From positions 1-42,648 of the forward strand of contig JAJEAG010000046.1 in assembly GCA_022824265.1 (NCBI GenBank): a DNA stretch of 42,648 nucleotides. Direction: 5' to 3'. The position numbers and the translations under genes are program-made. Source of the DNA: Candidatus Poribacteria bacterium (GTDB lineage: Bacteria; Poribacteria; WGA-4E; WGA-3G). The notes under the pieces were generated by a model, which did not search any database, was not told the DNA's origin, and was given only the letters and a program-made list of their open reading frames with translations. This document shows, in pieces, positions 32,048 to 41,841 of this stretch. Positions within the stretch are counted from its first letter, which is position 1. Each line of letters starts with the position of its first letter.

Positions 32048-34627
32048 ATGAAAAAGACCTTGTTTAGTTTGTATTTGATGTTTTTTCTTTTCTCAGCACT
32101 TTTTTTACCTAATATTTTTGCACAAGACTCACCACAGTGGCACTTACCAGAAGGTGCAACAAAACGACTTGGTAAGGGATGGATATATGAAATTCAGTAT
32201 TCACCAGATGGTACTCGGTTTGCTGCTGCAGGCTCCACAGGAGTTTGGATTTATGATACTGCAACAGATAAAGAGATAGCTCTATTTTCGGGATATGGGT
32301 ATGCAGTTTCAGCACTCACCTATTCTCCTGATGGGAAGATACTGGCAGGGGGTAGTATAGATGGAACAATCCGTTTGTGGAACCCTGATACTGGAGAAGT
32401 CGTACATACGCTTGACCGACATTGGGCGAGTGTCCGTAGCCTTGCTTTTAGTACAGATGGTTCTATACTTGCAAGTGGTAGTAGAGACAGAACTGTCAGA
32501 ATATGGAATCCTGAAACAGGTGAACTTCTGACGACACTGAGAGGACATACAGATGGATTAAACTGTATAGCAATTAGTCCAGATGGTAATACTCTTATCA
32601 GTGGTGGAAGAGACGATACTATAGTTGTTTGGGATCTAAATTCCGGAGAACAAATACAGACCCTAACAGAACATCGTGATAACGTCCAAAGTGTTGTGTT
32701 TAACCCTGATGGAAAAACCTTTGCCAGTGGAGATCTGAATTCTTTAATCCATATATGGGATACAGAAACATGGACAGTCAAACGGACATTAACAGGACAT
32801 ACATCCCATATCCATCATTTGGTGTATAGTCCTGATGGTAATATTCTTGCAAGTGGAAGTGAAGATGACACCGTCCGGTTATGGGATGCAGCCACAGGTG
32901 AACACCATATTACGCTTGCTGGACATACCGCAGATGTGTATGGTCTTGCGTTTACACCGGATGGAAGTGTACTTACAAGTGGTGCATGGGATGCAACAAT
33001 GCGGTCATGGAATCCAATTACTGGTGAACATCTGGAAACAATCACTGGACATACCGATGCAGTTGTGAGTGTTACTTTCAGTGCCGATGGAACAATTCTT
33101 GCCACGCGTAGTTGGGATAAAACTATCAGACTGTGGGATGCTGACACTGGACAACTACGACATACCCTCATTGGTCACCAAGATGATGTGGATGTTGTGG
33201 TTTTCAGTCCTGATGGCAGAACACTCGCGAGTGGTAGCCAAGATAATACCGTTCGTTTATGGGATGCAATCACCGGTGAACATATAAAGACTTTAAGAGG
33301 ACATTACTCTTATCTGATAAGTCTCGCGTTCAGTCCTGATGGGAGTATTCTTGCAAGTGGTAGTGAAGACGACAGCATTCGTTTATGGAATGTTTCCACA
33401 GGAAGATATATCGGAGGGTTATGGGAACATGAAGCAGGTGTAGAAACATTAGCCTTTAGTCCTGATGGTACAATGCTGGCAAGTGGAAGTCGTGATGATA
33501 AGATTATCTTGTGGGATCTTGAAACACGCGATCCAATACATACTATCAGTGAACATGAGGATGATGTTTGGACTGTTGCTTTCAATCCGGAGGGAACACA
33601 ACTTGCAAGTGGTGGAAGAGATACTGTATCTTTATGGGATGTTGCTACTGCTGAACTATTACAGACATTTCGCAGACCGATTATAACGGATATAAACGTA
33701 TCTACACCAGAGGAATTATCTGGAGATACTCCCACTGACATTCCAGCAAATGCTACAAGTATTGTTTTCAGTCCAGATGGGAAAGTTTTAGTAACAGGTA
33801 GTTATGATGCCACTATACGTTTATGGGACATCGAATCAGGTGTACAACTTGCCACACTTGACGGACATACATTTTCTATAACAAGTGTTGCGGTCAGTCC
33901 GAATGGTTCAACGATAGCAAGTGGAAGTTTCGATGGAACTGTCCTACTTTGGGCATTCCCACTTCCAATGAGTGTCTCTCAAGTTTTAACAGTGTTCGCA
34001 GATGTGAACAAGGACGGAACTCTGAATATTTTGGATGTGGTACTTGTTGCATCAAATTTCGGTCAAACTGGAGACAATCCGGCAGACATCAACGGTGATG
34101 GGGTCGTTGACTTGTTAGATCTTTATTTGTTAGCGAATGCACTCAATCACATTGGATCGGCTCCTGACATACAGACCGTATCAAATGGGCAGCTAACACA
34201 GTCGCAGGTACAACAGTGGTTGAATTTAGCAAACCAACAGTCATCACAGTTAGTTTTTACCACAGAAACAGATTTACTTACATTCCATCGGGGTATACAG
34301 GTTTTGGAACAGATATTACAATCTTTAATTCCAACGACGACTGCATTACTACCTAACTACCCTAATCCCTTTAATCCTGAAACATGGATACCGTTTCAAT
34401 TAGCATCACCATCTGATGTAAGTATTACCATCTTTTCAGCGGATGGATCAGTTGTCCGAACATTAGAATTAGGACATCATGCTGCGGGTTTATATCAGAA
34501 CCGTAGCAGTGCTGCCTATTGGGATGGAAAAAATGAACTCGGTGAATCTGTATCAAGTGGCGTGTATTTCTACACACTCACTGCAGGTGATTTTTCCTCT
34601 ACTCGCAAAATGTTAATTTTGAAATAA
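32048..34627 (+). CDS. Secreted WD40-repeat protein with dockerin-like and C-terminal sorting-type domains
   Basis: This protein of about 859 aa has a signal peptide (MKKTLFSLYLMFFLFSALFL, cleavage after NIFA). It has fourteen WD40 repeats counted by the xxSPDG turn, probably two seven-bladed propellers, with an insert between the 12th and 13th. It has a dockerin-type pair of calcium loops (DVNKDGTLNILD and DINGDGVVDLLD) and a C-terminal FlgD/Ig-like domain containing NYPNPFNPETWIPF and ending SSTRKMLILK. The last part resembles type IX or related sorting domains. It should be an extracellular or surface binding protein. The start is ATG at 32048 behind AGAGAGGAGT; an upstream in-frame start at 31979 would spoil the signal peptide. 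Confidence 0.85.
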   Translation: MKKTLFSLYLMFFLFSALFLPNIFAQDSPQWHLPEGATKRLGKGWIYEIQYSPDGTRFAAAGSTGVWIYDTATDKEIALFSGYGYAVSALTYSPDGKILAGGSIDGTIRLWNPDTGEVVHTLDRHWASVRSLAFSTDGSILASGSRDRTVRIWNPETGELLTTLRGHTDGLNCIAISPDGNTLISGGRDDTIVVWDLNSGEQIQTLTEHRDNVQSVVFNPDGKTFASGDLNSLIHIWDTETWTVKRTLTGHTSHIHHLVYSPDGNILASGSEDDTVRLWDAATGEHHITLAGHTADVYGLAFTPDGSVLTSGAWDATMRSWNPITGEHLETITGHTDAVVSVTFSADGTILATRSWDKTIRLWDADTGQLRHTLIGHQDDVDVVVFSPDGRTLASGSQDNTVRLWDAITGEHIKTLRGHYSYLISLAFSPDGSILASGSEDDSIRLWNVSTGRYIGGLWEHEAGVETLAFSPDGTMLASGSRDDKIILWDLETRDPIHTISEHEDDVWTVAFNPEGTQLASGGRDTVSLWDVATAELLQTFRRPIITDINVSTPEELSGDTPTDIPANATSIVFSPDGKVLVTGSYDATIRLWDIESGVQLATLDGHTFSITSVAVSPNGSTIASGSFDGTVLLWAFPLPMSVSQVLTVFADVNKDGTLNILDVVLVASNFGQTGDNPADINGDGVVDLLDLYLLANALNHIGSAPDIQTVSNGQLTQSQVQQWLNLANQQSSQLVFTTETDLLTFHRGIQVLEQILQSLIPTTTALLPNYPNPFNPETWIPFQLASPSDVSITIFSADGSVVRTLELGHHAAGLYQNRSSAAYWDGKNELGESVSSGVYFYTLTAGDFSSTRKMLILK

Positions 34628-34656
34628 GCATTTCAATGTTGATATGATTTCATCAA

Positions 34657-34691
34657 GGTGGAAGGGAACAATGCCTTCCACCATTTTTTTT
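34657..34691 (+). terminator. Strong intrinsic terminator after the WD40-dockerin gene
   Basis: GGTGGAAGG (34657-34665) pairs perfectly with CCTTCCACC (34674-34682) around an 8-nt loop, followed by A and a run of eight T. Confidence 0.92.
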
Positions 34692-34890
34692 ACAAGGTGG
34701 TTTTGTCATCTATTGATTCTTATATATTGAATTAGGGACCGGGAGAACGCTCCATATAGTGAAGTGTCAATTTTCATTTAGAATTTACGGATAAGTTTTC
34801 ATTTTCTTTCATTAATGCATCCGATTTTGTGTTAAGTTAGACTTGTGAAGTATTGATAACATTTCTAACAACATTCTCTTGGAGGTATGA

Positions 34891-36165
34891 ATGACATTTA
34901 GTGAGATATTATCCTCGATTGCAGAGGAAGTGGAAACATGTAAAATAATTTCATGCAAAAATAACTTAGAAGAAATTGGTAATGGATTAAGAGCATACGA
35001 AAAGGAGCATAACGATTTACCCGAATGGCTTTCAGAACTACATCCTAAATATTTGACAGATTCAAAAACATTGATATGTCCTGCTGATGAAGATAATGGT
35101 GTACCGATTTTAACATATAACATAGATCCTAACTTACCTGTAAGTTACTACTACGAATTTGACCCAGATTATCGTGAATGGATGAATACGGAACGACGCG
35201 TATATGATGATGCGAATCCAGTTGTTAGATGCAATCACCATGCGAACATTGACTCTGAATCAACATTTGTAAAAAGTCTTCACATAAATCTGAGTTTCTC
35301 TAATTCTATATACTTATCAGAAATATTTTGGTATAAATGTCCAGAAAAAATGTATGGTAGTTTGCAAGCAGCAATCACCGGTTATGAAAGGTCAATTGAA
35401 CTTGAACCTGAAAATCCAGATTTCTTCAAACTATATCCAGAACTGATCCGACTATACGTCCATGCTGAACAGGACAAAGATGTTGTTTCCCTCATTGAAA
35501 AATTCAAAACTGTTATGAAACCTGATGAAGACATCATGCGGTTTCGTGACTATTTTACATTACTGGAGATGTTACGTGCAGGAAACAAACATACTGAAGC
35601 ACTTCAGCTCTGTAAGCATCTTGAAAAAACAGAACAAAAGAACCCGTGGCTAAAGAGTCTATATCGGGAATTTGCAGTGACCTTTGAAGAAATGGGTAAT
35701 ATTGAACATGCAAATACCTACTATCTAAAGTATGACTCTAAACGCGAGATGTTAGGAAAAACAGCACCTAACTTTTCTGCAACAGATATGGATGGGAATC
35801 CAATTTCACTTATGGATTATCGTGGGAAAATCGTAATATTGGATTTTTGGGCAACGTGGTGCGGACCTTGCATCGGTGAAATGCCGAATGTAATAAAGAT
35901 TTATAATGCGTATAATGAAATGGAACTGGAAGTCATTGGAATAAGTCTTGATCAGGATGAAGCTGAACCACGAGAATTTCTGGATAAATATCAGTTGCCA
36001 TGGCGACAAATATTCGACGGATCTAAAGGACCATTGAAAGAACTTTACCGAGTTGGAGGGATTCCTTCACTATGGCTTATTGACCGTGAGGGAACAATTA
36101 TATCCTACGGAATCAGAGGTGCTGCACTAAAAAAGCGGGTTGGTGAAATTATTGATGGAAATTAA
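34891..36165 (+). CDS. TlpA-type thioredoxin protein with pilin-like N-terminus and TPR region
   Basis: This 424 aa protein has three parts. About residues 15-75 resemble the soluble region of DUF1559/type II secretion pseudopilins (CKNNLEEIGNGLRAYEKEH, LPEWLSELHPKYL, LICPADED), but the N-terminal membrane helix of pilins is missing. About 160-285 are TPR-like helices. About 290-424 are a TlpA/AhpC-family thioredoxin domain with the redox motif WCGPC (FWATWCGPCIGEMP) and cis-Pro loop GGIPSLWL. It may act in thiol-disulphide exchange. No signal peptide is visible, which is odd for TlpA proteins. GGAGGT precedes the ATG. The gene is alone on its strand. Confidence 0.8.
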   Translation: MTFSEILSSIAEEVETCKIISCKNNLEEIGNGLRAYEKEHNDLPEWLSELHPKYLTDSKTLICPADEDNGVPILTYNIDPNLPVSYYYEFDPDYREWMNTERRVYDDANPVVRCNHHANIDSESTFVKSLHINLSFSNSIYLSEIFWYKCPEKMYGSLQAAITGYERSIELEPENPDFFKLYPELIRLYVHAEQDKDVVSLIEKFKTVMKPDEDIMRFRDYFTLLEMLRAGNKHTEALQLCKHLEKTEQKNPWLKSLYREFAVTFEEMGNIEHANTYYLKYDSKREMLGKTAPNFSATDMDGNPISLMDYRGKIVILDFWATWCGPCIGEMPNVIKIYNAYNEMELEVIGISLDQDEAEPREFLDKYQLPWRQIFDGSKGPLKELYRVGGIPSLWLIDREGTIISYGIRGAALKKRVGEIIDGN

Positions 36166-36184
36166 GAAAAATAATTGAAAATGA

Positions 36185-37378
36185 TCATAATTCTGCGGTT
36201 TGAAATACTGTTTCATCTGCGACTTTTATATCTACTTGTGTTAAATACTGACGAATTGCCTCAATATCTACATCTACCCCAAGTCCTGGCTGTTCTTTCG
36301 CTCGTACCATTCCATCATTATCAATTTGGAATGGATTCTTAACAAGCCGTTGAGATAATTCTGATCCAGCAGCAGGAAATTCCAGTAGGTTAAAATCTGG
36401 ATTTGTAGTAAAGACATGAAGTGCAGCAGCAAGACTTAGATGGCTTTTAAAGGTGTGATTGACATACTGGACACCATGTTTTTCTGCAAGTTGTCGGACA
36501 TGAAATGATGGTAAAATACCTCCGATACGTCCTGTGTCAATTTGAACATATTGAATTCCACCATGTAAAATCAGGTCTTCAGCCATGCGGAAGGTACTTG
36601 AACCTTCTCCTGCTGCGATGTTAACGGCTGGATTCATACCTGTAAGGGAACTGTATGCTTCTATAGCATCGGGAGCAAGTGGTTCTTCTAACCATGTAGG
36701 AGAAAACTGGGCAAATGCTTCTGCCCGTTGATAAGCAGTATTGTAGTCGGTACCCCAAACAACTCCAGCATCAATCATAATCTGTGCTGCAGATCCCATA
36801 CCTTCTCGTGCAGCACGGACAAGAGCAATGTCGTTTTCCTCACCGAATTTTCCCATCGGTCCCCAACCAAACTTTGCAGCACGAAATCCCTGTTCTCGAA
36901 GATTAACAGCAATCTGATATGTTGCATCAGAAGTTTCACCGAATAGGACTGAAGCATACGGTAACTTGGGGTGTAAGGTGTCAGATACATCAAACATCTC
37001 CGCAAGAAGTCTGTAGACAGGTTTATCAAACTTCTTTCCGATTATATCCCATAACGCGATTTCGGCACCACTGTAAGCATGTTGAATCTGTTGTATATCC
37101 AACCCATTCCGTAACACTTTTTCACTCAATCGAACCACATCTGATGTATCATTAAGTGTCTCTCCAATAAGTGTTTTACGAATATTGATTATATTTCCGT
37201 GGGACATTGGACAGCAATAAGCCGCAATACTGACCAAAGGAGATGCATCACACTCTCCCCAACCTTCAAATCCTTTATCGGTTCGAATTCTGACTAATAG
37301 CGTATCTTGAGTCCCATCTGCTGCAGATGTAATTTCGGACATCTGAAAATAGAAAGGATCAACTTCTGTGATTTTCAT
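36185..37378 (-). CDS. Mandelate racemase/muconate lactonizing enzyme family protein
   Basis: This 397 aa enolase-superfamily enzyme has an N-terminal capping domain (about 1-130) and a C-terminal TIM barrel. The three metal ligands are seen in IDAGVVWG (Asp), WLEEPL (Glu) and AAGEGSS (Glu). The barrel base positions include AAKFGWGP (one Lys, not the usual KxK) and VNHTFKSH (His). These enzymes abstract a proton next to a carboxylate in sugar acids or related compounds; here dehydratase or racemase remain possible. It overlaps the upstream small membrane protein gene by 4 bp (ATGA). It converges with the TlpA-like gene. Confidence 0.88.
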   Translation of the reverse strand: MKITEVDPFYFQMSEITSAADGTQDTLLVRIRTDKGFEGWGECDASPLVSIAAYCCPMSHGNIINIRKTLIGETLNDTSDVVRLSEKVLRNGLDIQQIQHAYSGAEIALWDIIGKKFDKPVYRLLAEMFDVSDTLHPKLPYASVLFGETSDATYQIAVNLREQGFRAAKFGWGPMGKFGEENDIALVRAAREGMGSAAQIMIDAGVVWGTDYNTAYQRAEAFAQFSPTWLEEPLAPDAIEAYSSLTGMNPAVNIAAGEGSSTFRMAEDLILHGGIQYVQIDTGRIGGILPSFHVRQLAEKHGVQYVNHTFKSHLSLAAALHVFTTNPDFNLLEFPAAGSELSQRLVKNPFQIDNDGMVRAKEQPGLGVDVDIEAIRQYLTQVDIKVADETVFQTAEL

Positions 37379-37881
37379 TCGTCATCTGGAGGATTTTCAT
37401 CAGTGTCTTCAATATCTTCTGTCAAGATTGCATCAACTGAAGTATCATTCTGTTCTATGGTTGAAACTGCAACTGCCCGTAGCACAGTAATAATAAACCA
37501 CCCAATTAATCCTGCGACAGCACCAATACAGACAGCTAATGCAGCACCTCTCGGTGATACAAATTCATCTAATGTTTCACTATCTACTGCACATGTAATA
37601 TTATTGATATTCTTCACAGAAATGCCGCGATTTTCACCGTACTGAACATATTCTAATGTGGGTGGTTCGTCTGCTTCAATTTTAACATTTGCGTTCCATT
37701 CATCGGTATTCACAGAGATGCTGCTCTCTCCCTGTTCACCGACCCATGAAGCTTTGACTCCCTTAGTGCCTTCATTATCTCGAATAGGTTCTACCCGAGT
37801 ACTTGACAAAACACGACTAAGAACATTAAGGGTCATATCTTTTGATTTTAAAAAGGCGTGTTTCAAATTACTTGTATCCAT
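37375..37881 (-). CDS. Hypothetical protein with one C-terminal transmembrane helix
   Basis: This 168 aa protein is of unknown family. Residues about 1-115 look like a beta-rich soluble domain with a Lys/Asn-rich start. A single hydrophobic helix (about 117-140, GAALAVCIGAVAGLIGWFII) follows, then a very acidic tail (EDIEDTDENPPDDE). AGGAG precedes the ATG. It overlaps the enolase-superfamily gene by 4 bp, so the two are translationally coupled, but no functional link is evident. Confidence 0.75.
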   Translation of the reverse strand: MDTSNLKHAFLKSKDMTLNVLSRVLSSTRVEPIRDNEGTKGVKASWVGEQGESSISVNTDEWNANVKIEADEPPTLEYVQYGENRGISVKNINNITCAVDSETLDEFVSPRGAALAVCIGAVAGLIGWFIITVLRAVAVSTIEQNDTSVDAILTEDIEDTDENPPDDE

Positions 37882-38105
37882 TTTTCTACTCCTAAATTAA
37901 AATTGACTTTTCCAATTCACATTGCTCAATATCAATAAATCAAAATTGTATGAAATGTGAAAAAACGTTTTGACATAGCATCGTAAAATACAATAGAATT
38001 GCTAATGTAGTTGAGTTGTACTCAGTTCTTCAATTTGTAGTGTTCGTTATAGTCGTATATATTCAAGAGTACAATTATTCAAACTACAGTCATTATATCA
38101 TATAA

Positions 38106-38878
<773 letters not shown>

Positions 38879-38879
<1 letters not shown>

Positions 38880-39926
38880 TTAGACAATATAACGAATTAA
38901 GTGTTTATTTTAGTTAGTCTCTGTTAAACTTGTTTTAATATCCATTTTGGAGGCTAACTCATGACCAGTTTTCAAACATTAAAAGACAAACCTAAAAGGT
39001 TTCTCGCACTGACAAGATATACGATAGAAGAGTTTTCTGAACTTTTCCCTTGTTTTTCAAAGTGTTTTTTAGAGTATGTTCAAACACATACCCTTGAAGG
39101 AAAACGACGCAAAAAACGGAGATATACCTCATATAAAAATCGTTGTTTTGATACGCTTGAAGATATGCTGTTATTTATCTTAATTTACTTACGACAAGCG
39201 ATGACACAAGATGTGCTGGGTGAACTCTTTGGTATGTCTCAACCCCTTACAAATAGATGGGTTCACTTACTTTTACCGATATTGAACCAAACTTTAGCAG
39301 AACTTGGAGAGTTGCCATCACGAGAAACAACACCCAGAACTTTTGGTGTGGCATCGGAGACTGTGTCTGATAATCAAAGGTCAAATCATTTTTTTTTATG
39401 ATAGCACTGAGCGTCCGATACAGCGTCCAAAAGACCCGCAAACTCAAAAAGCGTATTATAGTGGGAAAAAGAAACAACATACCATTAAGAATAATCTGAT
39501 AATCAATGCTGATAGCAAAGTTGTTTAATTGACACCCTCCTGTGAAGGTAGCATACACGACAAACGTATTGCTGATACTATAGGATATTGTGTGCCAAGT
39601 GGCACTGTTTTGTATCAAGATACCGGTTTTCAAGGGTTTACCCTTCCTGGAATAAAGATTATTCAACCTAAAAAGAAACCAAAAGGACGCGAACTGACTC
39701 TTGAAGAAAAAGAAAACAATCGTGTCATTTCATCCATACGCACACAGGTTGAACATGCGATAGCGGGTGTCAAAAGATACTGCATCGTCCAAGATAAGTT
39801 GCGCAACTACAAGAAAGGGTTCAGCGACATAATCATGGAAACTTGTTGTGGTTTACACAACTTTAGATTAAACTTCAGAACTTGGTGTTATCAAACACCT
39901 ATGATTAAATCATTGTAATGTCTAAT
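38879..39926 (+). mobile_element. Decayed IS5-group-like insertion sequence
   Basis: The element is about 1048 bp, bounded by imperfect inverted repeats: ATTAGACA at 38879-38886 and its complement TGTCTAAT at 39919-39926, with 13 of 16 bases matching over the extended ends. It encodes a DDE transposase with disabling changes. No clear target duplication was found. It abuts the bioD stop codon. Confidence 0.6.
38961..39918 (+). pseudogene. IS transposase (HTH_Tnp_4/DDE_Tnp_4 type), frameshifted and with an in-frame stop
   Basis: The N-terminal part (to about 39380) has a helix-turn-helix and 'TQDVLGELFGMSQPLTNRW'. At a run of nine T (about 39388) the frame breaks; the protein resumes in the +1 frame with FFYDSTERPIQRPKD, which carries the first catalytic Asp. 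At 39526-39528 a TAA interrupts the frame before TPSCEGSIHDKRIAD (the region next to the second Asp) and the last part with VEHAIAGVKRY (catalytic Glu). Transcript slippage at the T-run could mend the first defect but not the TAA. GGAGG precedes the ATG. Confidence 0.75.
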
Positions 39927-40100
39927 ATATAATCAACGATAAAAATAAAATCTTCTGATGGGATGTTGTTAGATATCCATATTACATGGAACACGGTTTA
40001 CTGATGTATGGGTGAGGAAACCCCGCCCATACGAGAGAATACCTCTTACTTCAGCGTCTTCAGTGCATTCAGTGCTTCTGATGACGTAATTGGCAAAAGG

Positions 40101-40124
40101 ACAGGTAACGCAGTGGTTACCTGT
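40101..40124 (-). terminator. Hairpin after the exported-protein gene
   Basis: ACAGGTAAC pairs perfectly with GTTACCTGT around a 6-nt loop. On the minus strand it is followed by CCTTTTG, a weak T-run, placing it 15 bp after the pseudogene's last codon. The adjacent 40030-40100 also reads as the end of a repeated coding remnant (minus strand, ...SSEALNALKTLK then stop). Confidence 0.5.
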
Positions 40125-40138
40125 CTGTGGAAGTAAGA

Positions 40139-40660
40139 TTAAGGAAACGGAATATGTGATTGCGTTTCAGATTTGGCTTTGGTAGTCGGATCAGTGCCTT
40201 TGGCAAATCCTTTCGCGTTACAATCAGCAATATTCAACTGATCTCCATCTTCAGGCGGCCTATGGATTACAACGATATCACGACTTTCGTCAAGAATTCC
40301 CCTAAATTTTCCTTTGATATGTCTTCTGACACCTTTTGCGACTGCTCTGACTTCAAACGAACCTGCATAATTCATATCACGACCGCCATATAAACACCAT
40401 GCCCATGCATCCCAATTATATGAAAGAACCGCATCGTCCTCATCCTCTGGAAATAAGTTTCATACTAACCATGCAGCTGTTTCTGCGCCTGAACTTAAAG
40501 GTCCATCTTGGTCATTTGCCCATCTTTCTACTCCTTGTGTAATCCAAGTCTCAATTTCTCCCTGGCCGAAAGTGTCATTAAATGAAGATATTTCAAGTTG
40601 AATTGCACAGAAACTTAATAACGCGATGAATAGCAATGTTCGGAATCTACGAGTTTTCAT
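40139..40660 (-). pseudogene. Exported hypothetical protein interrupted by an in-frame TGA
   Basis: One continuous minus-strand frame runs from ATG 40660 to the stop at 40139, but a TGA at 40460-40462 cuts it after GAETAAWLV. Beyond it the frame continues with NLFPEDEDDAVLSYNWDAW and DIVVIHRPPEDGDQLN. The first part has a signal peptide (TLLFIALLSFCAIQL). AGGAG lies 8 bases before the ATG. The break is probably a nonsense mutation (TGG to TGA is possible); selenocysteine is not supported by an obvious hairpin. Family unknown. Confidence 0.6.
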
Positions 40661-40698
40661 GAGATAATCTCCTTATTAATTTGTAATTTATGTAAAGA

Positions 40699-41487
40699 CT
40701 AACGTCTTTCTAACCCCAAGAATTCATAGGGATCAATACCACCATGATATGGCTTGATCTTAACCCCAGATGGTATATCTTCTTTGATCAAGAGAGGTCG
40801 CCTGCGTATCCTAAACTCGTCAGGCACCTCCGATTGACGAGCTTTTGCATTGCTTCTGATTTTATTTCCTGTTTCTGGATGAGTTGACATCCCTGAAATA
40901 TAACGTTTAGGTATTCCATTAATGTATGTCATTCCCCATTCTACATATACAACGTCTTTACTTATAAGTTTAATCAATCCTGTGCTGTCATCCATGCGTG
41001 CTCCAGGGTAAATAACGCCTGTATCTGAGAACATTTTCATTTGAAGACGTTCCATCAGCTCATGTTCAATTGAAGTATTATAAACGAATCCTTTGTCAGG
41101 CCATCCTGTCGGAATTTCAGGATAGGGACCTAAACCAAAAGGAGACATGCGAACGGGTTCTGTTGTTTCTGCTGCGATGTCTTTCCCGTTATCCAGATCG
41201 GATATGGTTTTAGTGGTTTTGTTGACAAGAGGCGTCTCAGTTGTGATTGATTTATCGGATGTGGTTTTCGTACTGCTATCCGTTGTGATATTACTGTTTG
41301 TCTCAGCGTTGACTATATCCGTTTTTTGTGATGTCTCTTGTTGGCGTTTTCGTTCTTCTGCCTTGGTGAGTTTGTGTCTATCCGCTGCTATATCATGCTG
41401 ATACCAGAGGACACACGCAACGGATAGCACTATCAGAAAACCGATAGCACTGAGAACCCATTTGTTGGTGAGATATTGGCGTAACAT
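40699..41487 (-). CDS. Hypothetical membrane-anchored protein
   Basis: This 262 aa protein has an N-terminal membrane anchor (about 11-28, VLSAIGFLIVLSVACVLW), then a low-complexity Thr/Lys/Ser-rich linker (about 45-110), then a globular domain (about 112-262). The globular domain contains SPFGLGPYPEIPTGWPDKGF and KDVVYVEWGMTYING. It probably faces the periplasm or exterior. AGGAGG precedes the ATG. No family is recognised. It is one of three minus-strand exported genes between two IS elements. Confidence 0.7.
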   Translation of the reverse strand: MLRQYLTNKWVLSAIGFLIVLSVACVLWYQHDIAADRHKLTKAEERKRQQETSQKTDIVNAETNSNITTDSSTKTTSDKSITTETPLVNKTTKTISDLDNGKDIAAETTEPVRMSPFGLGPYPEIPTGWPDKGFVYNTSIEHELMERLQMKMFSDTGVIYPGARMDDSTGLIKLISKDVVYVEWGMTYINGIPKRYISGMSTHPETGNKIRSNAKARQSEVPDEFRIRRRPLLIKEDIPSGVKIKPYHGGIDPYEFLGLERR

Positions 41488-41515
41488 ATAATACCTCCTT
41501 CTGCACTGACATTCT

Positions 41516-41545
41516 CGTAGGTCGGAGCGAGCATAGCGACCTACG
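41516..41545. repeat. Hairpin CGTAGGTCG/CGACCTACG
   Basis: Nine-base perfect arms enclose a 12-nt loop, in the spacer between two hypothetical genes. The arms resemble shorter motifs in the spacers near 7950 and 18350, so it probably belongs to a dispersed family. Confidence 0.6.
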
Positions 41546-41553
41546 ACATGTTT

Positions 41554-41711
41554 GTCTGAACCAGGATTTTCAGGATTACAGGATTTTCAGGATTAGGAGT
41601 TGGACACTATAGATCCGTTTCATAGCATAAACGCACACCATTGCAAAGAAACATGGAAATACAAACTCTTATCCTGAAAATTTTGGAAATCTTGTAAATC
41701 TTGGTTCGGAC
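41554..41711. repeat. Large imperfect inverted repeat with CAGGATT units
   Basis: The left arm 41554-41599 begins GTCTGAACCAGGATTTTCAG and has repeated CAGGATT units. The right arm 41666-41711 is its imperfect complement, ending GGTTCGGAC; about three quarters of the 46 bases match. The spacer between is 66 bp. It looks like a small non-autonomous mobile or structural repeat. A GC-rich motif GGGGGGACCTCGCCCCTACG follows near 41740. Confidence 0.65.
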
Positions 41712-41841
41712 GGAATATGTCGAAGGTTGCGTTGCGGGCGGGGGGACCTCGCCCCTACGATGTTGTCAGAATCGTGTGTTGTCTGAATCACAGATTACGT
41801 GGATTACTGAGTTTGACGTATCTGATCCCGTACTTCTCACA

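Noticed and set aside
32100-34000. Minus-strand open frames inside the WD40 gene
   Set aside because: They are shadows produced by the repeated codons of the WD40 repeats and lack starts with ribosome binding sites.
38961-39528. Programmed -1 frameshift in the transposase
   Set aside because: The downstream frame is +1 relative to the first part, not -1, and an additional TAA blocks the product.
40460-40462. Selenocysteine codon
   Set aside because: No clear SECIS-like hairpin with a suitable loop follows the TGA.
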